IMG/VR virus record: IMGVR_UViG_3300000117_000141
Span: 1 to 29,633 of that record
DNA: 29,633 nucleotides
DNA from: a virus
Strand: one strand, 5' to 3'
In this document: positions 1-6,982 of the stretch, one piece after another
Layout: every line of letters begins with the position of its first letter
How positions within the stretch are numbered: the stretch's first letter is position 1
The notes under the pieces: generated by a model
The model's input: only the letters and a program-made list of their open reading frames with translations
Database searches by the model: none
Told to the model about the DNA's origin: nothing
Translations under genes and position numbers: made by a program

Positions 1-322
1 ATGAGAGACGCTGGCCATATTTTTTGGAAAGGTCGCCTGCCTGTTTAAGTAACTTGCAGATTGTTTCGTAGCCTGGTAAATCCTTGAATTCATATTCCGA
101 CATCCAAGGGTACATGCTTGATGACATACGATACACCTTGATGCCATTGTCCTCATTCCATTGTATTATCTTAATTAGGTCTTCTGTATTAGCGATACAT
201 ATTTCTGATACATAATCCAAACCTTTTGCATCGTATGTTCGCCTAATCATTGTGCGACCTGTGTAAATTTTTTGTTTGCGTAATTGCATGTTAACACATG
301 CGTAACCTAGTTGTTTTGCCAT
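1..322 (-). CDS. uvdE: UV damage endonuclease, N-terminal part (cut by window edge)
   Basis: About 107 N-terminal residues of a UvdE/UvsE-type UV damage endonuclease, a TIM-barrel repair enzyme that nicks DNA 5' of UV photoproducts. What is seen: LGYACVN near the start, with Tyr7 and Asn11 in the spacing of the Tyr/Asn pair that probes the lesion in this family, then GRTMIRRTY, GLDYVSEI and IQWNEDNGIKVYRMSS, which follow the usual UvdE order. The metal-binding C-terminal part lies outside the window. The start is the ATG at 322; the ribosome binding site is weak. It is preceded by a promoter-like element shared with the polA-like gene. T4 itself uses the unrelated DenV for this job, so this is an alternative repair gene. 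The family call is confident; activity cannot be judged from a fragment. Confidence 0.88.
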   Translation of the reverse strand, partial: MAKQLGYACVNMQLRKQKIYTGRTMIRRTYDAKGLDYVSEICIANTEDLIKIIQWNEDNGIKVYRMSSSMYPWMSEYEFKDLPGYETICKLLKQAGDLSKKYGQRLS

Positions 323-328
323 ATTCTA

Positions 329-349
329 TAATATAATAAATTTATTTGA
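329..349 (-). promoter_or_regulatory. Promoter-like element, class E, before uvdE
   Basis: Coding strand reads TCAAATAAATTT, then A, then TTATATTA, seven bases before the uvdE start codon. The same 21-base element with one difference lies before the polA-like gene at 3728-3748. Read as a possible early or middle promoter with TATATT as the -10 box; this is inference from repetition and position. Confidence 0.45.
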
Positions 350-359
350 CATAGAGAAA

Positions 360-704
360 TTATTTCCATAATATTTGTATGCATACCAAAGTTGTTGCTA
401 ATACAAGTGATACTGCAGTCTTTGTTGTTATACCTTCGCCCATAAAAATCCATGTAAGTATAACAAATGATATCATACCTGTTCCAAAGCCTATAAATCT
501 ACCTGGCCATAACAAGCCATCAAAATGACCTACAACATGCTTTGTAGCAAATATAAACATATAGGATATTATGCTTCCCATACCTATCGATAAAATTAGT
601 GGGTTTTTTTCGAACCATTTCCATAAAAACTGTCCGTTTGTTTGGAACCAGATTAAAGACTGGCCTGCAAAGAAAAGTACTATCGCTAGTGTCAATTGTT
701 TCAT
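360..704 (-). CDS. Small four-helix membrane protein
   Basis: 114 residues with four hydrophobic segments at roughly 2-20, 36-54, 66-86 and 94-112, so an integral inner-membrane protein. Size and topology, and the C-terminal pattern GEGITTKTAVSLVLATTLV, resemble small multidrug resistance/DMT-type transporters. I see no conserved catalytic residue that proves transport. The central GLLWPGRFIGFGTGM segment is a conspicuous glycine-rich stretch. The ribosome binding site is weak (AT-rich leader), and a class L promoter-like motif lies about 33 bases upstream. Role unknown: a change to host membrane transport or a superinfection function are both possible. The gene is certain, the function is not. 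Confidence 0.75.
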   Translation of the reverse strand: MKQLTLAIVLFFAGQSLIWFQTNGQFLWKWFEKNPLILSIGMGSIISYMFIFATKHVVGHFDGLLWPGRFIGFGTGMISFVILTWIFMGEGITTKTAVSLVLATTLVCIQILWK

Positions 705-736
705 TTGTTAGTAATTATTCGTTATTAGTTATTTAT

Positions 737-746
737 ATATAAATAT
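737..746 (-). promoter_or_regulatory. Promoter-like motif, class L (ATATTTATAT)
   Basis: Exact copy of the recurrent intergenic decamer, between the 807 gene and the membrane protein gene. Here it forms part of a longer near-palindrome (731-746) that also contains TATAAATA on the coding strand. Confidence 0.5.
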
Positions 747-806
747 AACAAAAATATCCGAGATATAAAAATTTTTTTAGGTTTTTTTTACAAAGTTATT
801 AACAAT

Positions 807-1208
807 TTATTTTTTAACTTTGATGTATATAACTTCTTTAACTGCCGTGTCGATTCTTCGCAAACCTTCTTCATTAGTAACCATAATACAGTTCCTGTAA
901 GATTCCCAGTTTAATTGGAATTTAGTATCTAGCATTCCATTGTTATTATTCTTAATACATTCGTTAAGTGCGTTAATTGTATAAAGAGTATTTGTCTGTT
1001 TTTTTCTGTGAAGTGAAATGGTGTCCTGTATGATTTCTACATTATTGCTAGAGTCTATATTGTATGTGCACATTAAATCGTTTTTGTTTTCAATACTATT
1101 CAATATGAATATTTTGTTATAAAGTACGTCATATGTATCTACGATAGTATCAACGGTTTTTGTCAAAAATTTAGAAACAGTAAATGTACATAGTAATTGA
1201 GTTTTCAT
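807..1208 (-). CDS. Hypothetical protein (133 aa)
   Basis: Not recognised. 133 residues, soluble, with no signal peptide, membrane segment or metal motif. The N-terminal part is beta-like (LLCTFTVSKF) and the C-terminal part contains NCIMVTNEEGLRRIDTAVKE. Its ATG overlaps the stop of the PD-(D/E)XK-like gene by one base (TAATG), with GGGG about seven bases upstream, so the two are translationally coupled and may work together. A hundred bases of AT-rich spacer follow it, with no clear terminator. Confidence 0.7.
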   Translation of the reverse strand: MKTQLLCTFTVSKFLTKTVDTIVDTYDVLYNKIFILNSIENKNDLMCTYNIDSSNNVEIIQDTISLHRKKQTNTLYTINALNECIKNNNNGMLDTKFQLNWESYRNCIMVTNEEGLRRIDTAVKEVIYIKVKK

Positions 1209-2674
1209 TATATATCCCCGCCTTTAGTTTGGCTTGCAGGGTTGATTAAAAGTCTACATCCAATCATTAATCCATCTTTTACTACCATTTTAGATTCACC
1301 TGTATACCTTGCAACCATATAAGGTTCATACTGCTTTCCAAATGAAGGAAACTTTTTAGCGCCTCCATATATTTTAGGATTCCACATTATATGGCCAGCA
1401 CTACTTACACCAATATGTACAGCTGTAGCTTCACCATCATCATTAATTGCAAAGCCTACAGAGAATGCAGCATTGTCTTGCATTAATATATTACAGTTAT
1501 TTATTCCAGCCTTTCCTGTAAAATAATCATTTCCAAATATAGACATCATAGAAACATCTTGACCAACCTTGCCTGCTTTTAGCACAGATCTTCTTCTAGA
1601 CCATCCGGATGCATTTTCTAAAACATATAAGTTTTTAGGCTTCATTTTATTTATTTTAGAAACATGCTTTGTCCATAGTTTTGAATTTTGGTCTTTAGGT
1701 ATAATATCCTTTCCACCTGCTGTTAAAATCCACTGACCTTTTTCGTTTCTTATCTTTGTCACATTTTTATATACCTTGCCTGATTTTGCAACTTGCTTCT
1801 TAACAGCTTCTACAAAATCATCAATCATTTTTTTAACACCAGGCACTTTTTCCATTTGTGCTGTAAACTTCTTATTATAAAAACTAGATATCGAGCCATA
1901 TTGTTGAAATGAAGCTTTTAACTCGTTTCCTGATGGGTCAAACATTGCACCATGTTTATATGATATAAAGAATGTAGGTTTACCTCCTATACCAAATGCT
2001 AAATCTGCTTTTGGCACGCCTGATACTTTTGCACCGCCATCTATTTCTACGCCTGTGTCTTTACCTTTTATAAATAAAGGAAGTGATTTTTTATTTCCTA
2101 AATTAGTCTTCATCCAATTATCAAGGTTTTCTATTTGCATATTTTCATATCCAATACCTGCAGCAACCTTTCCTTTTATTTCTGCACCTAGTTGGAGTAA
2201 TTGCAAAATTGTATGTACTCTACCTAAATGTTTATCAGAACCTTGCTTTACCTTTTTAGATAATTGGCAAATTCTTTCACCATATTGCGAGCGAACCTTT
2301 GTAATAGAGCCAGCTGTTGTAATTACAATCTTTCCTTTTGACATCAACGATTTAATATCTGATAAAGAGTATTCTTTTTTGGAAGCGTTAAATGTATTAC
2401 CGCTGCCTGCTGTTAGACTTTGTAAAGGAATCGTAGAGATTTTATCAACATCTTCTTGAGTTATATCATCACCACCTATTTGTTTTACAATACCTACGTC
2501 AAATATTCCTTTTGCTTCTGATATTTGACTAATGTAAGCCTGCACGCCTTCTCTTGGGTGGCCTTGTTGAATCATATACTCGGCAAGTATTTCCAAGTGA
2601 CTTCTGTTTTTAGGGTCAGGACAACCGCCATTAAGCCTTAACGCCCATTCTCTTATAAGGTGTTCAATATTCAT
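1208..2674 (-). CDS. PD-(D/E)XK nuclease-like protein (488 aa)
   Basis: 488 residues. The middle holds a restriction-nuclease-like core: PKAD (Asp224), a beta strand ending in ISYK (Ser238, Lys240), and FQQYG (256-260). This is the order of the PD-(D/E)XK fold, with Ser in place of the usual acidic residue before Lys. Residues 3-40 form a separate helical module (IREWALRL, then CPDPKNRSHLEIL). The C-terminal half has IFGNDYFTGKAG and NILMQD, regions I cannot assign. AGGAG lies 12 bases upstream of the chosen ATG, and an out-of-frame ATG sits between them. The gene starts its own unit behind a class L motif and couples to the 133-aa gene. Possible roles are DNA processing or attack on host or rival DNA; these are inference. 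Confidence 0.6.
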   Translation of the reverse strand: MNIEHLIREWALRLNGGCPDPKNRSHLEILAEYMIQQGHPREGVQAYISQISEAKGIFDVGIVKQIGGDDITQEDVDKISTIPLQSLTAGSGNTFNASKKEYSLSDIKSLMSKGKIVITTAGSITKVRSQYGERICQLSKKVKQGSDKHLGRVHTILQLLQLGAEIKGKVAAGIGYENMQIENLDNWMKTNLGNKKSLPLFIKGKDTGVEIDGGAKVSGVPKADLAFGIGGKPTFFISYKHGAMFDPSGNELKASFQQYGSISSFYNKKFTAQMEKVPGVKKMIDDFVEAVKKQVAKSGKVYKNVTKIRNEKGQWILTAGGKDIIPKDQNSKLWTKHVSKINKMKPKNLYVLENASGWSRRRSVLKAGKVGQDVSMMSIFGNDYFTGKAGINNCNILMQDNAAFSVGFAINDDGEATAVHIGVSSAGHIMWNPKIYGGAKKFPSFGKQYEPYMVARYTGESKMVVKDGLMIGCRLLINPASQTKGGDI

Positions 2675-2697
2675 AATTAATCATGTCTCCTATCTAT

Positions 2698-2707
2698 ATA
2701 TAAATAT
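2698..2707 (-). promoter_or_regulatory. Promoter-like motif, class L (ATATTTATAT)
   Basis: Exact decamer between the polA-like gene and the 488-aa gene. It starts about five bases after the polA-like stop and is followed by TAGATAGGAG, so a transcript from it would have a short leader carrying the ribosome binding site. Confidence 0.5.
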
Positions 2708-2711
2708 AAGA

Positions 2712-3722
2712 TTATATGTCCAAAGGCCGCATATTGTGGTAGTCTCTTCCTATTTTGAGCTTTACCGGAAACACCATTAACTTTTTAATTTCTTCTAAAA
2801 TCTTCTTACCGTCATCAGAACTAATATCAAATACAAATGCATCATATATATAAAGAATCATTTTGCTAAACTTGCCATCAAGTAATTCATGCAAGTTTTT
2901 TATAACTTGAGAATTCATCTCTGTTTCATATGCCTGTATGTAATAGTTAAATAGCTTTTGAGGATTCATATCCTTAAAATTGCTTTTATAAAACCTACGC
3001 TTTAAATTTGGTGTTTCTATATAACCTTTACTATTATAAATATCCCACAACTTAAAAATAAAGTCATTTGTCTTTTTAAAATATTCTATGTGTAAAAATT
3101 CTTTTGGCACGCCACCATAAAGTATTTGAAAGCTTATTTTTTTAGAATCATTATACTGCTCGTCTGTAAGATTATCAGTATCAAAGTATAGCTTACCTAA
3201 ATATCTATGAAAGCTTCCTTCTATCTGCTCCATTCCTATCATCTTTGCAATAAGTCGTAAATGATATGCGTCATAATCAAACTCTGCAATAATACCACCT
3301 TGATGTCTACTTTTATATTTCATTCTAGTGCCATCATCTTTATTTAAAGCTGCATAGTTTATACCTTTGTGAGAATTTGCTGGCCTTCCTGTTGTTGTAA
3401 AAAGATTGTATTTTGTATATTCAAATCCATCTTCTGTCCACAAACCGTTTTGTTCAATTTTTCTAAAAGGAGCCACTATATTTTCATTATAATCACTAAT
3501 ATGTTTATCAGAAACATCAGGAATCGCATGCGAGAGAGTGTTTAAATAATCAATTTCTTCTTCTTTCTTACATTCAGGTATAATATCATATACATCATAT
3601 CTACCTCCGTAAAGCCTGTCATAGAAATTATAAATAGGAGTGTTTAGTTTTTCAACCTCTATTGCCTTATTATTTTTAAGGTAGTGTTTTATAGATATTT
3701 TATTGCGTAGTTCGTTTATCAC
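2712..3722 (-). CDS. Small family A DNA polymerase-like protein
   Basis: 336 residues carrying the family A polymerase palm and fingers motifs in order: TTTGRP (109-114); motif A FDYDAYHLR (148-156, Asp149 for Pol I Asp705, His154 for Glu710); motif B KKISFQILYG (194-203: Lys194, Phe198, Tyr202); NYYIQ (259-263) for the Asn/Gln pair; motif C YIYDAFVFD (291-299, Asp294 for Asp882, Ala295 for Glu883). Both catalytic aspartates are present, so polymerase activity is possible. There is no 3'-5' or 5'-3' exonuclease domain. KIEQNGL (88-94), which normally precedes the thumb, sits only about 15 residues before TTTGR, so most of the thumb seems absent. The start is GTG directly after an in-frame TAG; the ribosome binding site is weak. 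It lies among tail and accessory genes behind a class E element. The family call is firm; the role is unknown. Confidence 0.8.
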   Translation of the reverse strand: MINELRNKISIKHYLKNNKAIEVEKLNTPIYNFYDRLYGGRYDVYDIIPECKKEEEIDYLNTLSHAIPDVSDKHISDYNENIVAPFRKIEQNGLWTEDGFEYTKYNLFTTTGRPANSHKGINYAALNKDDGTRMKYKSRHQGGIIAEFDYDAYHLRLIAKMIGMEQIEGSFHRYLGKLYFDTDNLTDEQYNDSKKISFQILYGGVPKEFLHIEYFKKTNDFIFKLWDIYNSKGYIETPNLKRRFYKSNFKDMNPQKLFNYYIQAYETEMNSQVIKNLHELLDGKFSKMILYIYDAFVFDISSDDGKKILEEIKKLMVFPVKLKIGRDYHNMRPLDI

Positions 3723-3727
3723 CTATC

Positions 3728-3748
3728 TAATATAACAAATTTATTTGA
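3728..3748 (-). promoter_or_regulatory. Promoter-like element, class E, before polA-like gene
   Basis: Coding strand TCAAATAAATTT, then G, then TTATATTA, ending six bases before the GTG start. It is identical to the element before uvdE in 20 of 21 positions. With so short a distance to the start, a transcript beginning just after the -10 would be almost leaderless, which fits the weak ribosome binding site. Confidence 0.45.
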
Positions 3749-3758
3749 TATAAAAAAA

Positions 3759-4583
3759 TTATTCAGGTAAATCTATATCAGGTCTGTAATATGTATCTTC
3801 TTCGATGTCATATATGTATTTAGCACACCAGTAATTTTCTTTTACTTCTGCACCAAATTTTTCACACCATCCGTTTTCATGGAATATACAACCTGCACAG
3901 TTTTGTCTTATAGGTACAATTGGATTTGTTTGCACCAAGCCATTTCCTTCTTGATACGCTTTTGGAAGCACATCAGGTACTCTGTCACCTTCAGGATAAA
4001 ATCTATTTGAAAGTCTGTCTCTTTGTATACCTCTAACGTTTCTTGGCCAGTTCATATAATCAGTTGGCATTATAAAGTTTTTTATTTCTTTAATTTTTTC
4101 TGCAGCCTTTGCAATTTGCTGTTTATTATATGATATTGATTTTACAGAAGTTTTTAATTTTATTTCTACAATTTCAATATTTTTATGATAAGGCGTAGAG
4201 TCTTTTTTAAAATATTTATGCTGCTCTTTGTTTACTTCAACAATAGAATTTAGATTTAGTATCTCGCAAAAATATCTAGAGTACTCACCTTTTTCTTTTT
4301 CTTCATCTGTCAATCTATGCTTATAAGGTATAGGTTCAATAAAGTTTCTAGAATATTTAGGTTTTATTTCATCATACAGTATATTGTCTTTTGATGCCTC
4401 AAATTCATACAGCTTCATTTCTTTTTCTAGCTTAGGTGACATTTTTTCACCACCAAAAGGCTCTCCTGAATAAGATATAATAGGACCTATATATTCTGTA
4501 TATTGACCTTTTTCATTTCTTGTCATCCACTCACCACCTGTTGTAAAGCTTCTTTCAATATATTTGTCTTTATATATTCTCAT
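3759..4583 (-). CDS. Probable virion protein with C-terminal four-Cys cluster
   Basis: 274 residues. The C-terminal 50 contain NCAGC (Cys229, Cys232), then GWC (Cys240) and YWC (Cys253), a Cx2Cx7Cx12C arrangement with aromatic residues beside it, as in small iron-sulfur (HiPIP-like) or zinc modules. The N-terminal part has GGEWM, then YTEYIGPIISYSG, a Gly/Tyr-rich motif of a kind I associate with structural proteins of marine T4-like phages. The ATG overlaps the hub gene stop (ATGA), so it is translated with the hub. Position suggests a baseplate, spike-tip or hub-associated protein. The metal type and exact role are inference. Confidence 0.55.
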   Translation of the reverse strand: MRIYKDKYIERSFTTGGEWMTRNEKGQYTEYIGPIISYSGEPFGGEKMSPKLEKEMKLYEFEASKDNILYDEIKPKYSRNFIEPIPYKHRLTDEEKEKGEYSRYFCEILNLNSIVEVNKEQHKYFKKDSTPYHKNIEIVEIKLKTSVKSISYNKQQIAKAAEKIKEIKNFIMPTDYMNWPRNVRGIQRDRLSNRFYPEGDRVPDVLPKAYQEGNGLVQTNPIVPIRQNCAGCIFHENGWCEKFGAEVKENYWCAKYIYDIEEDTYYRPDIDLPE

Positions 4584-6595
4584 ATTCTTAGTGCCGTTTC
4601 AATCGTTGTTGTCCAATCTTTTTGAGAGACTGTATGTTTTATTTGGGTTGTTTGTAGCTTATATTCTACTCCTTCAAGAACAGGGCCTACCTGGTCAGCT
4701 TTAAATAACATACCCCAAGTCAGTCCTCCTATTCCATCAAATTCACCTTCGAATCCTATAGGTATTACAGTACCTCCTTGCTCAGGTGGTGGAGAGTTTC
4801 TATTAGCATAGTTTTTCAATGCACCTTTTGCTTCATCTACCGTCTCGTCATCTCTATCATCTGCAAGGTTTGCAAGTGCAGCCTTGTATGATTTTGAAGG
4901 ATTTGATGCTGGTGCACCTGCGTCTTTTTTAGGCTGGTCAGGTTTTGTACATTTTTCCTGAGCATTAGGTGTTTCATCTAACTCTTGTTTTTGGAGCATA
5001 TCATCTGTAACTCCTTTTGCATATATAAGCATTGAACCTTGAGGTTCATCTGTATTTTTAGGACCTGTCGATGATGCCTTTTGTGTTGCCATCATTATTG
5101 AGTGTCTTAGTGCTTGCGGTATGTTTGTTGACATTCCCCAGTTTCTTGCAGATGTATTACCATATATTTTTATTTCTGGTGCATCAACACTTGGTACATA
5201 ATTTACGTCAACAACTCTCATTGTTGATGGGTCATTTGGGTCGTCGACTAATTCTAAATTCCAAAAGTCACCACAAACTTCATTTACTGATTTTGCTACC
5301 TTCATAACATACTCATCGATTGTTTTGCAATCTAAATATGTCTGCCATAAAAAGTAAGTATTTAGTAAGACTCGACCTAGATACATTGTACCTTCAGGTG
5401 CACCGTCGCTAACTTTAGGTGCTGCTGTAATTCCTTCATCGTTTTTAAGTCCGCTTAACCAACCTGACTCATAGTCTCCTGCATTTCCATTATCCCAATG
5501 AAAAAATCCTGGCAACAAACATACCCACGGGTCTGATGAAGCATAAGGTTTTGATTTAGGTATTTTTAATATTGACTTACTACTATCTAGTCTCCATACG
5601 TGTTTCTTTCCCCAATTCTTAAGAGGTGTCTCATCAGATATAGAACCTAGATTTTTTACAGCATCGTGCTTTGGTGATATTGGAGACATGCCTGAAACAA
5701 TTGTTGATTCAAACCAATTCCATGTTACGTAATGGTTTGTACCTCTAGAAAAGAACTTCCCTATATTTCTTCTCCACCAACTAGCATCTTCTTTACCATC
5801 TTCAAACATGCTTAATGTACCACCTAAATAAACGCTTCCATCTTTCCACGGCTTATTTTCAGTCATGTTTTTTTCAGCAATGTCTTTAAGTGCAACTCTC
5901 ATCCAGTTACCACTACCATCACCTTTTTCTTCGTTATCTTTATTTTTACAGCCTGCGCCTTGTTTGTTTGCTACTGTAACAGGTCCACTAATATAAGCCT
6001 TTCCTGGTGAGTCTATAACAATTTCACATGAATATGATTTTGAACCTGGGTCGAATGACCAGTTAAAATCTGATATAACACCAAACATGGCATCCATACA
6101 ATTTTCCTGTTGCTCAATCCAATCGTTTATTTGTTTTTGTCCATCAAAGAAACTTTTAAATGTTTTTGATGGAAACCTTTTTACAGCAGAGCCATCACTA
6201 GACTTGATATTCCATCCCCATTGAACTAAGCATGATAGTCCTGGAATAAAATATGCCTTTTGTATTTTCTTTAATTGGTCTATTGAATAAGCGGTGAAAC
6301 TAACTGTAGCCTTTCTCATAGCTCCATTTGTTCCTGTAGTACTTATACTTACGCTATTGACAATGGGCTTAGGAACAATTCTACCTCCGCCATCTGAATT
6401 GTCATAAAAATCTTCAACAGTCCTTTTTTCAAATCCTGCTATTTTATATTTTTTACTTGAACCTGAGTTTAACTCTATCCACACCTTTTTAGAAACGTGC
6501 CAAGAAGTTGCTCTTCCTGCAGAACCTCTTCGGTTCATCTCAGAAATAAGCTTTGCAGGCATAGGCCTACCTGTTATGTAATTACTGTCTGCCAT
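4580..6595 (-). CDS. Baseplate hub protein, gp27-like
   Basis: 671 residues. I assign it to the tail hub (T4 gp27 / P2 gpD type) from position after the tape measure and the LysM-like protein and from two patterns: MFGVISDFNWSF followed by YSCEIVIDSPG (about 168-194), typical of the first hub beta-barrel, and a C-terminal end IKHTVSQKDWTTTIETALRI, typical of hub proteins. A low-complexity Lys/Asp/Pro stretch lies around 540-590 between domains. Hubs form a trimer at the centre of the baseplate, joining spike and tube. The ATG has only a weak AAG-type ribosome binding site and follows the previous stop by a few bases, so coupling is likely. It is longer than T4 gp27 (391 aa), so extra domains are present. 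Confidence 0.6.
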   Translation of the reverse strand: MADSNYITGRPMPAKLISEMNRRGSAGRATSWHVSKKVWIELNSGSSKKYKIAGFEKRTVEDFYDNSDGGGRIVPKPIVNSVSISTTGTNGAMRKATVSFTAYSIDQLKKIQKAYFIPGLSCLVQWGWNIKSSDGSAVKRFPSKTFKSFFDGQKQINDWIEQQENCMDAMFGVISDFNWSFDPGSKSYSCEIVIDSPGKAYISGPVTVANKQGAGCKNKDNEEKGDGSGNWMRVALKDIAEKNMTENKPWKDGSVYLGGTLSMFEDGKEDASWWRRNIGKFFSRGTNHYVTWNWFESTIVSGMSPISPKHDAVKNLGSISDETPLKNWGKKHVWRLDSSKSILKIPKSKPYASSDPWVCLLPGFFHWDNGNAGDYESGWLSGLKNDEGITAAPKVSDGAPEGTMYLGRVLLNTYFLWQTYLDCKTIDEYVMKVAKSVNEVCGDFWNLELVDDPNDPSTMRVVDVNYVPSVDAPEIKIYGNTSARNWGMSTNIPQALRHSIMMATQKASSTGPKNTDEPQGSMLIYAKGVTDDMLQKQELDETPNAQEKCTKPDQPKKDAGAPASNPSKSYKAALANLADDRDDETVDEAKGALKNYANRNSPPPEQGGTVIPIGFEGEFDGIGGLTWGMLFKADQVGPVLEGVEYKLQTTQIKHTVSQKDWTTTIETALRI

Positions 6596-6598
6596 ATC

Positions 6599-6979
6599 TT
6601 ATAACTTATATATTCGCTGCTGCAACATTTCATTATATTCAGCAATGATATCACCAACTCTATCAGGATTTGGTATGCGTATTCTTTGTCCTGGTGCAAT
6701 AAACATAGAACCTTTACCTATACCGCCTTCTTGTCTAGAAGTGATACCATATTGAGAAGCTCTATCAAGTTTATTGCCGTTTGCGATTATCCACCAAAGA
6801 GTGACATCACCATAATATTGATATGCCAAATTGTCAACTCTGTCTTCTGAAATAACATCTATGTATATATCAGTTTCGTGTCTTTCAATCTTAGGATATA
6901 TTATTGTTCCGTATACGCGCTTATTAGTTTTGTTAAACTTATCTGTAGTTTTTTGTTGATTTGGTTCATATCTTTTCAT
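6599..6979 (-). CDS. 53: LysM-like baseplate protein (gp53-like)
   Basis: 126 residues. Residues 46-105 read as a LysM-like module: EDRVDNLAYQYYGDVTLWWIIANGN, then a glycine-rich loop, then PGQRIRIP. The same pattern occurs in T4 gp53 and in the LysM baseplate proteins of P2 (gpX) and contractile injection systems, where the domain links hub/tube to the wedge. Position between the 684-aa tail protein and the hub agrees. It begins four bases after the upstream stop and is followed within a few bases by the hub gene. The T4 gp53 identity is by pattern; a P2 gpX-like inner-baseplate adaptor is the alternative. Confidence 0.65.
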   Translation of the reverse strand: MKRYEPNQQKTTDKFNKTNKRVYGTIIYPKIERHETDIYIDVISEDRVDNLAYQYYGDVTLWWIIANGNKLDRASQYGITSRQEGGIGKGSMFIAPGQRIRIPNPDRVGDIIAEYNEMLQQRIYKL

Positions 6980-6982
6980 ATT

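Noticed and set aside
754-766. Possible terminator ATATC-TCG-GATAT followed by T after the 133-aa gene
   Set aside because: Stem of five weak pairs only; not comparable to the four clear terminators.
2669-2686. Short upstream frame (ATG ATT AAT TAT GAA TAT TGA) overlapping the 488-aa start
   Set aside because: Its ATG is only three bases from AGGAG, too close for good initiation, and the six-codon product is probably chance, though weak coupling cannot be excluded.
2712-3722. Polymerase-like gene as a decayed pseudogene
   Set aside because: The frame is intact over 336 codons, both catalytic aspartates and the motif B Lys, Phe, Tyr and Gly are kept, so a functional small protein is more likely.
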